Origin: Bacillota bacterium | GTDB lineage: Bacteria > Bacillota > Clostridia > Christensenellales > UMGS416 | Direction: 5' to 3' | NCBI GenBank assembly: GCA_023428265.1 | Contig: JAEYYW010000162.1 | Span: 1 to 9,849 of the forward strand | Length of the DNA: 9,849 nucleotides | Part shown: piece by piece, positions 1 to 6,817 of the stretch | How the letters are laid out: the number at the start of each line of letters is the position of its first letter | Numbering within the stretch: position 1 is the first letter of the stretch | Translations under genes and position numbers: made by a program | The notes under the pieces: model-generated | What the model saw: the letters and a program-made list of their open reading frames with translations, nothing else | Databases searched by the model: none | What the model was told of the DNA's origin: nothing

Positions 1-2045
1 TGGAAAACTCCACCACGGGCGCTGCGATTAGAAATGCGGGCTCAGGCATTGTGCGCATTTCCGGCGGTTTGGTGCGTGCCACAGCTGAAGGGGGCACAGC
101 GATCCGTAATTCAATCGGAAAAATTTCAATCTTGGGTGGCACGGTAGAACATACCGCAGCCGGCAAGGCGATTTATAACACCGGCTGGAGCAGCATTGAT
201 GTTTCCGGCGGCACGGTACACGCCGAAAACGGCGAAGCGATCTACAACGAGGCGTATGGAACAGAAATCCTGATTTCAGGCGGTACGATGAGCGCCACGG
301 TCGGCACGGCGATTTACAACACCTCAGGCTTCGTGCGTATTGTAGGCGGTACAGCCATTATACGGGGCGGCACCATGGCGATGAATATGGAGCCGGAGGA
401 GTTAGATTCCTCCCTGAAGATCATGGCAAGCACCTCCGATGCAAACGGCGCAGACGCTTCTGAGATCTCCCGGGACGACATCATCAGCAGAACCATGGAG
501 GAGTATTATCAGAATCGGATTCAAGCCTATAAATACTTCAGGTTTGAGCCTGCTTACACCGTGACCTACCAACCCGGTGCAAACGGCACGGGCAGCCAGG
601 CCACCGATCGCAAGATTCATGACGTCGCAATGACGCTGCGTGGCGCTGTCTTTAGCCGGGAGGGCCATACGCAAACCGGCTGGGCGGCCACCGACGGCGG
701 CGCAAAAGCCTTTGAGCTGGGTGGCAGCTACACCGCCAACGACGCCATCACCCTGAACCCTGTCTGGACGGTGGACACCTACGCCGTAACCTACCACCCC
801 GGTACAAGCGGCACAGGCAGCCAGGCCACCGATAGTAAGATTCATGATGTCACAATGACGCTGCGGGGGGCGCTCTTTACCCGTGAGGGCCATTCGCAAA
901 CCGGATGGGCAGTCACCGACGGTGGCGCAAAAGCCTTTGACCTGAGCGGCGGCTATACCGCCAACGCCGCCATCACCCTGTACCCTGTCTGGACGGTGGA
1001 CACCTACGCCGTGACCTACCACCCCGGCGCGAACGGCATGGGCAGCCAGGTTACGGACACCAAAACCCACGACGACGCATTGACACTCAGAGGCGCTGTC
1101 TTTACCCGTGAGGGCCATACGCAAACCGGATGGGCAGCCACCGACGGCGGGGCAAAAGCCTTTGACCCGAGCGGCAGCTACACCGCCAACGCCGCCATCA
1201 CCCTGTACCCTGTCTGGGCGGTGGACACCTACGCCGTGACGCTTCCCACCGGCACGGGCTACACCGTTACGGCGCAGGACGGTTCTTCCTCGCCGGTGGC
1301 CCATGGCGGAAGCTACAGCTTCACCGTAGCCATTGCGGATGGTTATCGGAAAGGGGATGGCTTCGCGGTCAAGGCCAACGGCGTGCCGCTCACGGCAGAC
1401 GGCAGCGGCGCTTATCCCATTTCCAACATCACGCAAGCGCAAACGGTGACGGTGGAAGGCGTGGAGCAGGATATTCCCGCGCCAACACCGTCGCCGACGA
1501 TTCCGCCGCCCGCCGATGTGGTATATAACGACCCCAGTAAAGCTGACGCCACGATTTGGCTGACCGGAAGCGGCTTTGCCAGCGGCGATCTGCTGATGAC
1601 GCAAGCGCTCGCCGGCGGTGGCGATTACAATGCCCTGCTCAAGCTGGCCGATGGACATGAGGTTCTCCGGGTGTATGAGATCTCTTTGCAAAGCGGCACG
1701 AAGTCCACCGGCAGCGCCATGCACCTGACGTTTGACCTGACGGAAACATACGCCGGGCAGGCGTTCACTCTGGTGCACAAGAAGGCCGACGGCACCTTTG
1801 AATACCTCTATGCCAGGGCAGATGCGAGCGGCAGAGTGAGGTTTGGGCCCCTGTATGAGCTTTCGCCCTTCATGCTGGTGAAAGGCACTCTGCAGGATGA
1901 TCTGGACGATATCCCGAAGACCGGAGACGACAGCGCGCCCTGGGTTTGGTGGCTGCTGTGCTTTGTCAGCGCGGCAGGGGTTGCGTTCATCGCAGTGGGC
2001 AAGCGAAAAGAAGCAGAACACCGCATGCGTTCTGATGCCATATAA
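1..2045 (+). CDS. Cell-wall-anchored repeat surface protein (InlB-type repeats, IPKTGD sorting signal), 5' partial
   Basis: The reading frame is open to the left edge (first full codon at 3), and the residues before the GTG at 51 continue the same repeat (AIRN, then ISGG), so that GTG is internal and the start lies outside the window. Order of parts: 24-residue ISGGT/AIYN repeats to about 370; a short linker; three 75-residue repeats (555-1229) with the VTYxPG, EGHTQTGWA and ITLYPVW pattern of InlB B-repeats (Listeria-Bacteroides repeat family); a further beta-like segment; a proline/threonine linker near 1470-1520; a C-terminal domain; then IPKTGD (1911-1928), a hydrophobic helix and a short basic tail. 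That ending is the family signature of sortase-anchored wall proteins. The likely role is adhesion or surface interaction; the ligand is unknown. A class B sortase gene lies two genes downstream and is the obvious candidate anchoring enzyme (inference). The next gene starts 61 nt later. Confidence 0.88.
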   Translation, partial: ENSTTGAAIRNAGSGIVRISGGLVRATAEGGTAIRNSIGKISILGGTVEHTAAGKAIYNTGWSSIDVSGGTVHAENGEAIYNEAYGTEILISGGTMSATVGTAIYNTSGFVRIVGGTAIIRGGTMAMNMEPEELDSSLKIMASTSDANGADASEISRDDIISRTMEEYYQNRIQAYKYFRFEPAYTVTYQPGANGTGSQATDRKIHDVAMTLRGAVFSREGHTQTGWAATDGGAKAFELGGSYTANDAITLNPVWTVDTYAVTYHPGTSGTGSQATDSKIHDVTMTLRGALFTREGHSQTGWAVTDGGAKAFDLSGGYTANAAITLYPVWTVDTYAVTYHPGANGMGSQVTDTKTHDDALTLRGAVFTREGHTQTGWAATDGGAKAFDPSGSYTANAAITLYPVWAVDTYAVTLPTGTGYTVTAQDGSSSPVAHGGSYSFTVAIADGYRKGDGFAVKANGVPLTADGSGAYPISNITQAQTVTVEGVEQDIPAPTPSPTIPPPADVVYNDPSKADATIWLTGSGFASGDLLMTQALAGGGDYNALLKLADGHEVLRVYEISLQSGTKSTGSAMHLTFDLTETYAGQAFTLVHKKADGTFEYLYARADASGRVRFGPLYELSPFMLVKGTLQDDLDDIPKTGDDSAPWVWWLLCFVSAAGVAFIAVGKRKEAEHRMRSDAI
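3..371 (+). repeat. 24-residue beta-helix-like tandem repeat
   Basis: The unit reads roughly ISGGTV-x-A-x(4)-G-x-AIYN-x(6). The ISGG-like motif begins at 57, 129, 201 and 273, exactly 72 nt apart, and again at 339 after 66 nt. The segment before 57 (AIRN at 24-35) shows that the array continues leftward past the window. Regular hydrophobic/GG spacing of this length suggests a solenoid of beta strands (inference from pattern). Confidence 0.75.
555..1229 (+). repeat. Three exact 225-bp tandem repeats encoding InlB-type B-repeats
   Basis: Units are 555-779, 780-1004 and 1005-1229, each exactly 75 codons, beginning with YxVTY and ending in VWxVDT. Many stretches are identical at nucleotide level. 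A fourth start (YAVTLPTG at 1230) diverges at once. Copy number could change by slippage or recombination. Confidence 0.9.
1911..2045 (+). other. Sortase sorting signal (IPKTGD, membrane helix, charged tail)
   Basis: IPKTGD is encoded at 1911-1928, followed by a hydrophobic stretch beginning at PWVWWLLCF and then a charged tail starting GKRKEAEHR. This is the tripartite cell-wall sorting signal. The motif is LPXTG-like (I for L) and not the NPQTN type classically used by SrtB. Confidence 0.85.
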
Positions 2046-2088
2046 AAAGCGACAGCACTCCAATGGATACCGTTTGTGACTTTCGCAG

Positions 2089-2094
2089 AAGGAG
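2089..2094 (+). promoter_or_regulatory. Ribosome-binding site of the 639-residue protein gene
   Basis: AAGGAG lies 12 nt before the ATG at 2107. The spacing is slightly long, but this ATG opens directly into a signal peptide, so the start is secure. Confidence 0.7.
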
Positions 2095-2106
2095 CAACTC
2101 AAACCA

Positions 2107-4026
2107 ATGAGAAAAACATTACTTTCGCTGCTTGTGATGATGCTGATTATATCTCTGCCATGCACGGCGCTGGCGGAGGCAACGGCGACACCCACAGAAC
2201 ATGGCGCGACCGCTGCGCCCGAGGTATCTGAGGAACCAGAAGACACTGCTGGGCCCGAGGTAACTGAGGAACCAGAAAGCACTGCTGGGCCTGAGGTAAC
2301 TGAGGAGCCTGAAGATACCGCTGCGCCTGAGGTCTCCGAGAAACCCGAAGACGCTGTTGGGGCGATGTTGCCAGCAGAAAAGGTCGGTTCGGCAAACATA
2401 GTAGCCTCTGCGGGAGAGGCGATCGTCTCCTCTCTGGTCGATCATTTCAGTCTGGGCATATTCGGAGACATCGGCACCGCCCTGTTCGGAGAGCTGCTGG
2501 ACGGCATATTTGGGGATGATACCGACGAGACGCTGATCGACATGCTGACGCAGGTGCAGAAGCAGCTGGATGACCTTTCCCGCAAGATAGACACGCAGAC
2601 GCAGGAGATAAAGAAGGCGATCACCGACTCCGAGCTGTCTTCCGATTTGAGAAAGGTAAACGAGCTTTACGCCCAGACCGACCGGCTGTATGCCGACTAC
2701 GGCGATATCCTGGCCATAACCGATGAGGAGGTTCGGGCGCGGGAGCTTGACAACTTTTTCAAGCGCACCATACCCAAGGCAAACCTCCGCTCCATGATCA
2801 CCACCTGCGGAGCCTATCTCACCAAATCGAGCGGTGGGTCGCCCTCGCTTTGCAACATGTATTTCGAGAGCAGCTGTGAGACGTATACGTTCGAGCATCA
2901 GATGGCCGACGGTTTAAACGCCTTTTATATCTATCATCTGGGCAACATGCAGAAGATGCTCATGCTGTATAACGACTGGTGTGAATACACCGCGGCGGAT
3001 AAAAGTGACCCCAACGACGCCAGGATGCTGGAGCTCAAGCGGGCAGCCGCCGAGACCGGCAAGATCTTTTCCGCCATCGCGAACCAACTCCGCATACCCT
3101 TCCTGACCAAGGATATTGCCCACACCGGCACCGATGCGCTGGGCAACAGCGTAAACTACTATATCGTGCGTCTCAACAGCGACCACCGCCGCTATGTGGT
3201 GGTGGACAAGGCCTATCGCTACGGCACCTTCTACGGCAAGGCCAAGGAGACATTTTATGCCGCAGGCATGAACGATATTAGAACGTATCTACAATCCCAA
3301 AAGACCTCCGGTTATGACAAGCTGATGTCCACGCCGCCCACAAACAAAACGAATCCAGTGCTAACGGGCATGGTGATAGCCAACCCCAAGGATGCCGGCA
3401 GCTTCTTTGCCAAGGCTGCCCGCAACGAAATACTGAGCTATCTGGAGAAAAACGGCATGAAGCTCGGCAGCGCCAACACCTCAAAAGCCACGGCCTTTGT
3501 GTTCTCCGACGCTGTGGCTCATTCCGAAAAGCCATCTACTCCGTCGATTCTGGCAAGATATTATGGCGTGGTAAAGGGCTCCAAGATCATCAGCAATGAG
3601 AGCTACTACCTGCATTATTTCATGAGCAACGCCAACGAAAAAGAGCTGAAGAAAGATATGGATGCTATTTTTCACATCCCTCTTCAGCGCATGAACACTT
3701 TCCAATATGCTGAGAAAATCGGCAAATATGAGGACGTCAAGCTCTCCGGCGGCAACTCCCATATTGTCTTTTATGCCGACTACAGCATCAAGTTCTACAG
3801 CGACGAATACTTTGACTTTCCGATGTATCTGGTATACAAGCTGGATGAGGATCTGGATTATACCGGAACCGAGCTTCAGACACAGGCTGGCGGCGTGTTT
3901 GAGATGTATCTATGGGGCATAAACGCCTGGTGGTTCATCGGCATAGGGGCAACGCTGGCGATCGGCGCGGCAGCTGCGGCGGTTTTGGTGGCTGCCAAGC
4001 GGCGTCAGCGTAAAAAGGCGGCCTAG
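2107..4026 (+). CDS. Secreted, C-terminally membrane-tethered protein of unknown family (possible helical pore-former-like domain)
   Basis: No named family is recognised. Residues 1-23 are a signal peptide ending ALA before E24; the Cys at 19 is not in a good lipobox. Residues 37-84 are four 12-residue acidic Pro/Glu repeats, a probable wall-spanning stalk. Residues about 95-136 are a glycine-rich hydrophobic segment (ALFGELLDGIFG), followed by a coiled coil at about 141-175 with Leu/Ile/Val at heptad spacing and then more helix. This order loosely recalls the N-terminal helical domain of pore-forming toxins such as Cry proteins, but that is only a pattern resemblance. Cysteines at 234, 249, 257 and 292 could pair outside the cell. 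Residues about 320-600 are mixed and aromatic-rich. Residues about 608-630 form a membrane helix, followed by a basic KRRQRKK tail. There is no clear sortase motif before the helix, so it is probably membrane-held. It lies 61 nt after the repeat protein gene and may be co-transcribed with it. Confidence 0.85.
   Translation: MRKTLLSLLVMMLIISLPCTALAEATATPTEHGATAAPEVSEEPEDTAGPEVTEEPESTAGPEVTEEPEDTAAPEVSEKPEDAVGAMLPAEKVGSANIVASAGEAIVSSLVDHFSLGIFGDIGTALFGELLDGIFGDDTDETLIDMLTQVQKQLDDLSRKIDTQTQEIKKAITDSELSSDLRKVNELYAQTDRLYADYGDILAITDEEVRARELDNFFKRTIPKANLRSMITTCGAYLTKSSGGSPSLCNMYFESSCETYTFEHQMADGLNAFYIYHLGNMQKMLMLYNDWCEYTAADKSDPNDARMLELKRAAAETGKIFSAIANQLRIPFLTKDIAHTGTDALGNSVNYYIVRLNSDHRRYVVVDKAYRYGTFYGKAKETFYAAGMNDIRTYLQSQKTSGYDKLMSTPPTNKTNPVLTGMVIANPKDAGSFFAKAARNEILSYLEKNGMKLGSANTSKATAFVFSDAVAHSEKPSTPSILARYYGVVKGSKIISNESYYLHYFMSNANEKELKKDMDAIFHIPLQRMNTFQYAEKIGKYEDVKLSGGNSHIVFYADYSIKFYSDEYFDFPMYLVYKLDEDLDYTGTELQTQAGGVFEMYLWGINAWWFIGIGATLAIGAAAAAVLVAAKRRQRKKAA
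2215..2358 (+). repeat. Four 36-bp tandem repeats (12-residue acidic stalk)
   Basis: The units encode APEVSEEPEDTA, GPEVTEEPESTA, GPEVTEEPEDTA and APEVSEKPEDAV. They follow directly after the mature N-terminus of the 639-residue protein. Such Pro/Glu repeats usually act as extended spacers. Confidence 0.85.
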
Positions 4027-4047
4027 ACATTTCAGAGTAAATTGGGG

Positions 4048-4079
4048 AACGGGCGGGGCGGCAAGCCGCCCCGCCCGTT
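4048..4079 (+). terminator. GC-rich perfect hairpin, probable terminator or attenuator
   Basis: Left arm 4048-4062 and right arm 4065-4079 are perfectly complementary over 15 bp, with only AA between them. The hairpin lies 21 nt after the stop of the 639-residue protein gene. Only three T residues end the structure (4078-4080) and no longer U tract follows. It may therefore terminate inefficiently, with partial read-through to the sortase, or act as an mRNA 3' stabiliser. Confidence 0.65.
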
Positions 4080-4090
4080 TCATGGATGCA

Positions 4091-4095
4091 GAGGA
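4091..4095 (+). promoter_or_regulatory. Ribosome-binding site favouring the second sortase ATG
   Basis: GAGGA lies 5 nt before the ATG at 4101. The in-frame ATG at 4086 is preceded only by the hairpin and shows no Shine-Dalgarno sequence, so 4101 is the better start. Confidence 0.5.
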
Positions 4096-4100
4096 TAGGA

Positions 4101-5009
4101 ATGCCGACAAGAAAAAGAACAGGATATCCCCATCGTTCCCCTGACAATGAACGGAGAGCTGTCTCTCCGGAAGGGTGCTTACAGCCAGGGAGCCAGGGCA
4201 AAGCGTTCGCGCTGCGCCTGCGTTTGGTGCTGCTCATTTGCTTATCGGCTGCTTTCGTGTTTTCGGCCACAATACTGATCCGGTATTATGTTTCCGGAGC
4301 CCGGGAGGAGCACGCGCTCAAAAAGCTAACGACGGTTGCGGTGAGCCCCACAAACACGCCTGCGGCTTCCCCTGCTCAAGGTGATGCAGCCGAACCGGCG
4401 TTAACACCTAAAGTGCCTGTCATCATGGAGCGGTACAGGGAGCTGCACCGGCAGAACCCCGATCTGGCGGGCTGGATCCGGATTGCCGGAACAAAGATCG
4501 ATTATCCCGTTATGTACACAGGCGATGACTTCTATTTGTCTCACGGCTTTGACAAGAAAGCAACAAGGAGCGGAGTCCCCTTTATCGACAAGCGGTGCTC
4601 CGTCCGGCCGATGGGCACCAACACCATCATCTACGGCCACCACATGAAAAACGGCACAATGTTTGCCGGGCTGGAGAAATACAAGAGCGAAAAGTATTAC
4701 AAGGAGCATCCGGTGATCCAGCTTGACACGCTGTATGAGCAGCAGGAGTATGAGATTGTCGCGGTGTTCGAAAGCCGGATTTTCCGCAAAAGCGAAACAG
4801 TCTTTAAGCACTACAACTTCCTGCATGCGGGCAGCGAAGCGGAGTTCAATGAGTATCTCAACGGCATCAAGGCGCTTGCGCTGTATGACACCGGCATTGC
4901 CGCATTCTACGGCGACTCCCTTTTGACACTGGTGACCTGCGCGTATCATACGGAAAACGGGCAGTTTGTGGTGGTGGCAAGAAAGCGGGCAACTTCCGCA
5001 ACGGGTTGA
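4101..5009 (+). CDS. srtB: Class B sortase
   Basis: A membrane transpeptidase that cleaves a sorting motif and joins the protein to the cell wall or to another acceptor. Numbered from the ATG at 4101 (302 residues): a basic cytoplasmic tail, membrane helix about 41-61, a Thr/Pro/Ala linker, then the catalytic domain from about 108. The class B pattern is clear: NPDLAGWIRIAGTKIDYPV, YGHHMKNGTMF with catalytic His180, TLVTC with catalytic Cys280, and FVVVARKR with Arg294. All three catalytic residues are present and the length is normal. An alternative start at 4086 would add five residues. It follows two surface-protein genes on the same strand. The repeat protein with IPKTGD is a likely substrate, although classic SrtB enzymes prefer NPQTN-like motifs. 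The gene converges on the recombinase gene with a 22-nt gap. Confidence 0.93.
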   Translation: MPTRKRTGYPHRSPDNERRAVSPEGCLQPGSQGKAFALRLRLVLLICLSAAFVFSATILIRYYVSGAREEHALKKLTTVAVSPTNTPAASPAQGDAAEPALTPKVPVIMERYRELHRQNPDLAGWIRIAGTKIDYPVMYTGDDFYLSHGFDKKATRSGVPFIDKRCSVRPMGTNTIIYGHHMKNGTMFAGLEKYKSEKYYKEHPVIQLDTLYEQQEYEIVAVFESRIFRKSETVFKHYNFLHAGSEAEFNEYLNGIKALALYDTGIAAFYGDSLLTLVTCAYHTENGQFVVVARKRATSATG

Positions 5010-5031
5010 TCCGGGAAGGCGCTGCATGGAG

Positions 5032-6555
5032 CTATTGTGGCACTCTCCACAGCATTTGGATTTCACCGCCGTCCTTGATATCCACCCTGTCAAGATACTT
5101 CTTGCTGATCTTTTTTCGCACCTCGATGCCGCCATGGTGCCAGGTTGCCAGCAAGGCACCGGCGTCTGCCGCCATGGCATCTGAAACGCCGGCCTGAAGC
5201 AGCCGCTTTTGCAGCTCCCGGTTCAGTTTGGTTTGCTTCTCTTCCAGCGCCTTCAGCCGTGCTGCGATATGACTGCGCAGATAGTCGTCGGCGTGACGGA
5301 GCTGGCCCATGAAGTCCTCATATTCCTTGCCGATCCCGGCAAGCTGCATCTTGATCTTGTTGGCCTGTTCATCAAATGGTGGTGGTGCCTGCTCTGCAAG
5401 GTGGGCCAGGGCTGCTATCTTTTCCAGCAAACTGGCCTCAACGAGCTCCTCCACGTCTTCCACAAGCACAGGAGCGGAATGCCCCCCGCATAGATGGTAA
5501 TTTGTTTTGCCTCTGCAATTCAGGTAGTTCCGCCCCTCCCGATATGCCACATAGGTCATGGCATATCCGCAATGGCCGCACTTCGTCAGGCCGGACAGCC
5601 ACGTGTAACTGCCCTTCCCGGAGTTCTTGATTTGCTCGTTGGTCTCCAGCTTGCACTGCACTCTCAGCCACTGGTCGGAAGTGATGACCCCCTCATGCAG
5701 GCCGATGGACACATATTGGTCCGTGAGATCGTTGTATTTTGAAAGATTGCGGTCCCGCTGCCCATAGAGCAGCAAGCCGCGATTGCCGGTGAAGGAGCTG
5801 ACATCGTTGGTGATGTGGCATCCCTTTGAGAGGAAATAGGTATAGATATCCACATCAGCCTGCACATAAAAGGGATTGTGCAAGATCTTGGAGACTTTTG
5901 ATGATTCCCATTTCCCGCCCATCGGAGCCGGGACAACCAACGCCCTGAGCTTGGCGCAAATTTCAGAGAGGCTGCAGCCCTCGTCATACCATTGAAACAG
6001 CTGAATCAGGTGAGGGTTCTCCACTTCATCCGGGACGCATCGCTTCCCTGTCTTCCCGGCATCAACCGCGTGGATCTTCCGATATCCGTAATGGGTCTTG
6101 CCGCCCAAGGCGCGGCCAAGGCTCGCGCGGGCATAATAGTTGTCCTTCACGCGCATCGCGATGGTCTCCCGCTCCAGCTGGGCAAACACCAGTGTGATGC
6201 TGAGCATCGCCCTGCCGGTGGGCGTGGAGGTGTCGAAGTTATCATTCAGCGACACGAAATCAACGCCATGCTTCTCCAGGATCTTATACACATTGAAAAA
6301 GTCAATCAGGGAGCGGCTGAACCGGTCAACCTTATACACAATAACCTTCGCAATCATCCCTGCTTCAATGTCATGGAGCATACGAATGAAATCCGGGCGG
6401 TCCATGTTGCTGCCGCTGTAGCCGCGATCCATATACACTTTATAGTTCGTATCCATTTTTGGGTCATCGATCACACGGACGCATTTGTCAATCTGCGTTT
6501 CAATGGAGATGCTGTCTTTTTTCTCCACACTTTGGCGAGCGTATACTCCGATCAT
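5032..6555 (-). CDS. Large serine recombinase (site-specific integrase/excisionase)
   Basis: Catalyses DNA integration, excision or inversion through a serine-DNA intermediate. With the ATG at 6553-6555 it has 507 residues. The resolvase domain starts at once: YARQS with catalytic Ser9 and Arg7, YMDRGYSGSNMDRP, then YKVDRFSRS (Asp77, Arg78, Arg81), TPTGRAM and the ERE segment. A recombinase domain follows (GYRK to HNPFY, about 155-230). A zinc ribbon carries Cys326, Cys329, Cys347 and Cys356. After that come a coiled coil at about 385-460 and a C-terminal tail. Length and order match large serine integrases of clostridial elements and phages, so it looks intact. A longer start at 6582 is possible, but GGAGG sits 5 nt before the chosen ATG. 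It lies 46 nt downstream of the deacetylase/small-gene fusion on the same strand and is a candidate integrase for the adjoining region. Confidence 0.93.
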   Translation of the reverse strand: MIGVYARQSVEKKDSISIETQIDKCVRVIDDPKMDTNYKVYMDRGYSGSNMDRPDFIRMLHDIEAGMIAKVIVYKVDRFSRSLIDFFNVYKILEKHGVDFVSLNDNFDTSTPTGRAMLSITLVFAQLERETIAMRVKDNYYARASLGRALGGKTHYGYRKIHAVDAGKTGKRCVPDEVENPHLIQLFQWYDEGCSLSEICAKLRALVVPAPMGGKWESSKVSKILHNPFYVQADVDIYTYFLSKGCHITNDVSSFTGNRGLLLYGQRDRNLSKYNDLTDQYVSIGLHEGVITSDQWLRVQCKLETNEQIKNSGKGSYTWLSGLTKCGHCGYAMTYVAYREGRNYLNCRGKTNYHLCGGHSAPVLVEDVEELVEASLLEKIAALAHLAEQAPPPFDEQANKIKMQLAGIGKEYEDFMGQLRHADDYLRSHIAARLKALEEKQTKLNRELQKRLLQAGVSDAMAADAGALLATWHHGGIEVRKKISKKYLDRVDIKDGGEIQMLWRVPQ

Positions 6556-6560
6556 GGATA

Positions 6561-6565
6561 CCTCC
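6561..6565 (-). promoter_or_regulatory. Ribosome-binding site of the recombinase
   Basis: On the minus strand GGAGG lies 5 nt before the ATG at 6555. It sets the start nine codons inside the longest open frame. Confidence 0.75.
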
Positions 6566-6601
6566 AAAGTGAAAGGCTGCAATCCCCGCAGGCGTATTCA
6601 A

Positions 6602-6817
6602 TTAGTCCCTGCTGTCTTCAGCAATGTGTGACACCATACCGGAGCTGGACTTGGCTGACGAGCCTGTTTCCTCCGCAGCGCGCTGCTCCCGCATTAGTTT
6701 CACAACGCAGTGCACTGCCTCTTGCTGCCGGCGCTTCCCTTCCTCCTCAGTGAGTTTCGGATAAAGGTCCGTTACGGAATAGAACCTGCCCGATTTTGCC
6801 GTATATGTCCTGGCCAT
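6602..6817 (-). CDS. Probable small element gene (71 residues) within the 3' end of the deacetylase frame
   Basis: The frame that ends the deacetylase contains an ATG at 6815-6817 preceded by GGGTGG, a weak Shine-Dalgarno match. The product begins MARTYTAKSGRFYSVTDLYP and continues with a charged helix. It bears no resemblance to a NodB deacetylase C-terminus and has the character of a self-contained small protein. Compact small genes just upstream of large serine recombinases are common in clostridial elements (general knowledge); no named family is recognised here. It may be translated alone from an element transcript, or as the tail of the deacetylase fusion. The recombinase starts 46 nt later. 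Confidence 0.42.
   Translation of the reverse strand: MARTYTAKSGRFYSVTDLYPKLTEEEGKRRQQEAVHCVVKLMREQRAAEETGSSAKSSSGMVSHIAEDSRD

Noticed and set aside
51..53. GTG as the start of the repeat surface protein
   Set aside because: The frame is open to the left edge and upstream codons continue the same repeat, so the gene begins before the window.
555..1229. CRISPR-like or non-coding repeat array
   Set aside because: Units are 225 bp with no spacers and encode a continuous known protein repeat.
402..2399. 665-codon open frame on the minus strand opposite the repeat protein gene
   Set aside because: It mirrors the GC-rich repeats (its VGVHRPDRVQGDG blocks are antisense to the InlB-type repeats), lacks a recognisable domain, and overlaps two well-supported genes on the other strand.
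4401..5180. 259-codon minus-strand open frame
   Set aside because: It is antisense to the sortase catalytic domain, whose motifs are unmistakable on the plus strand.
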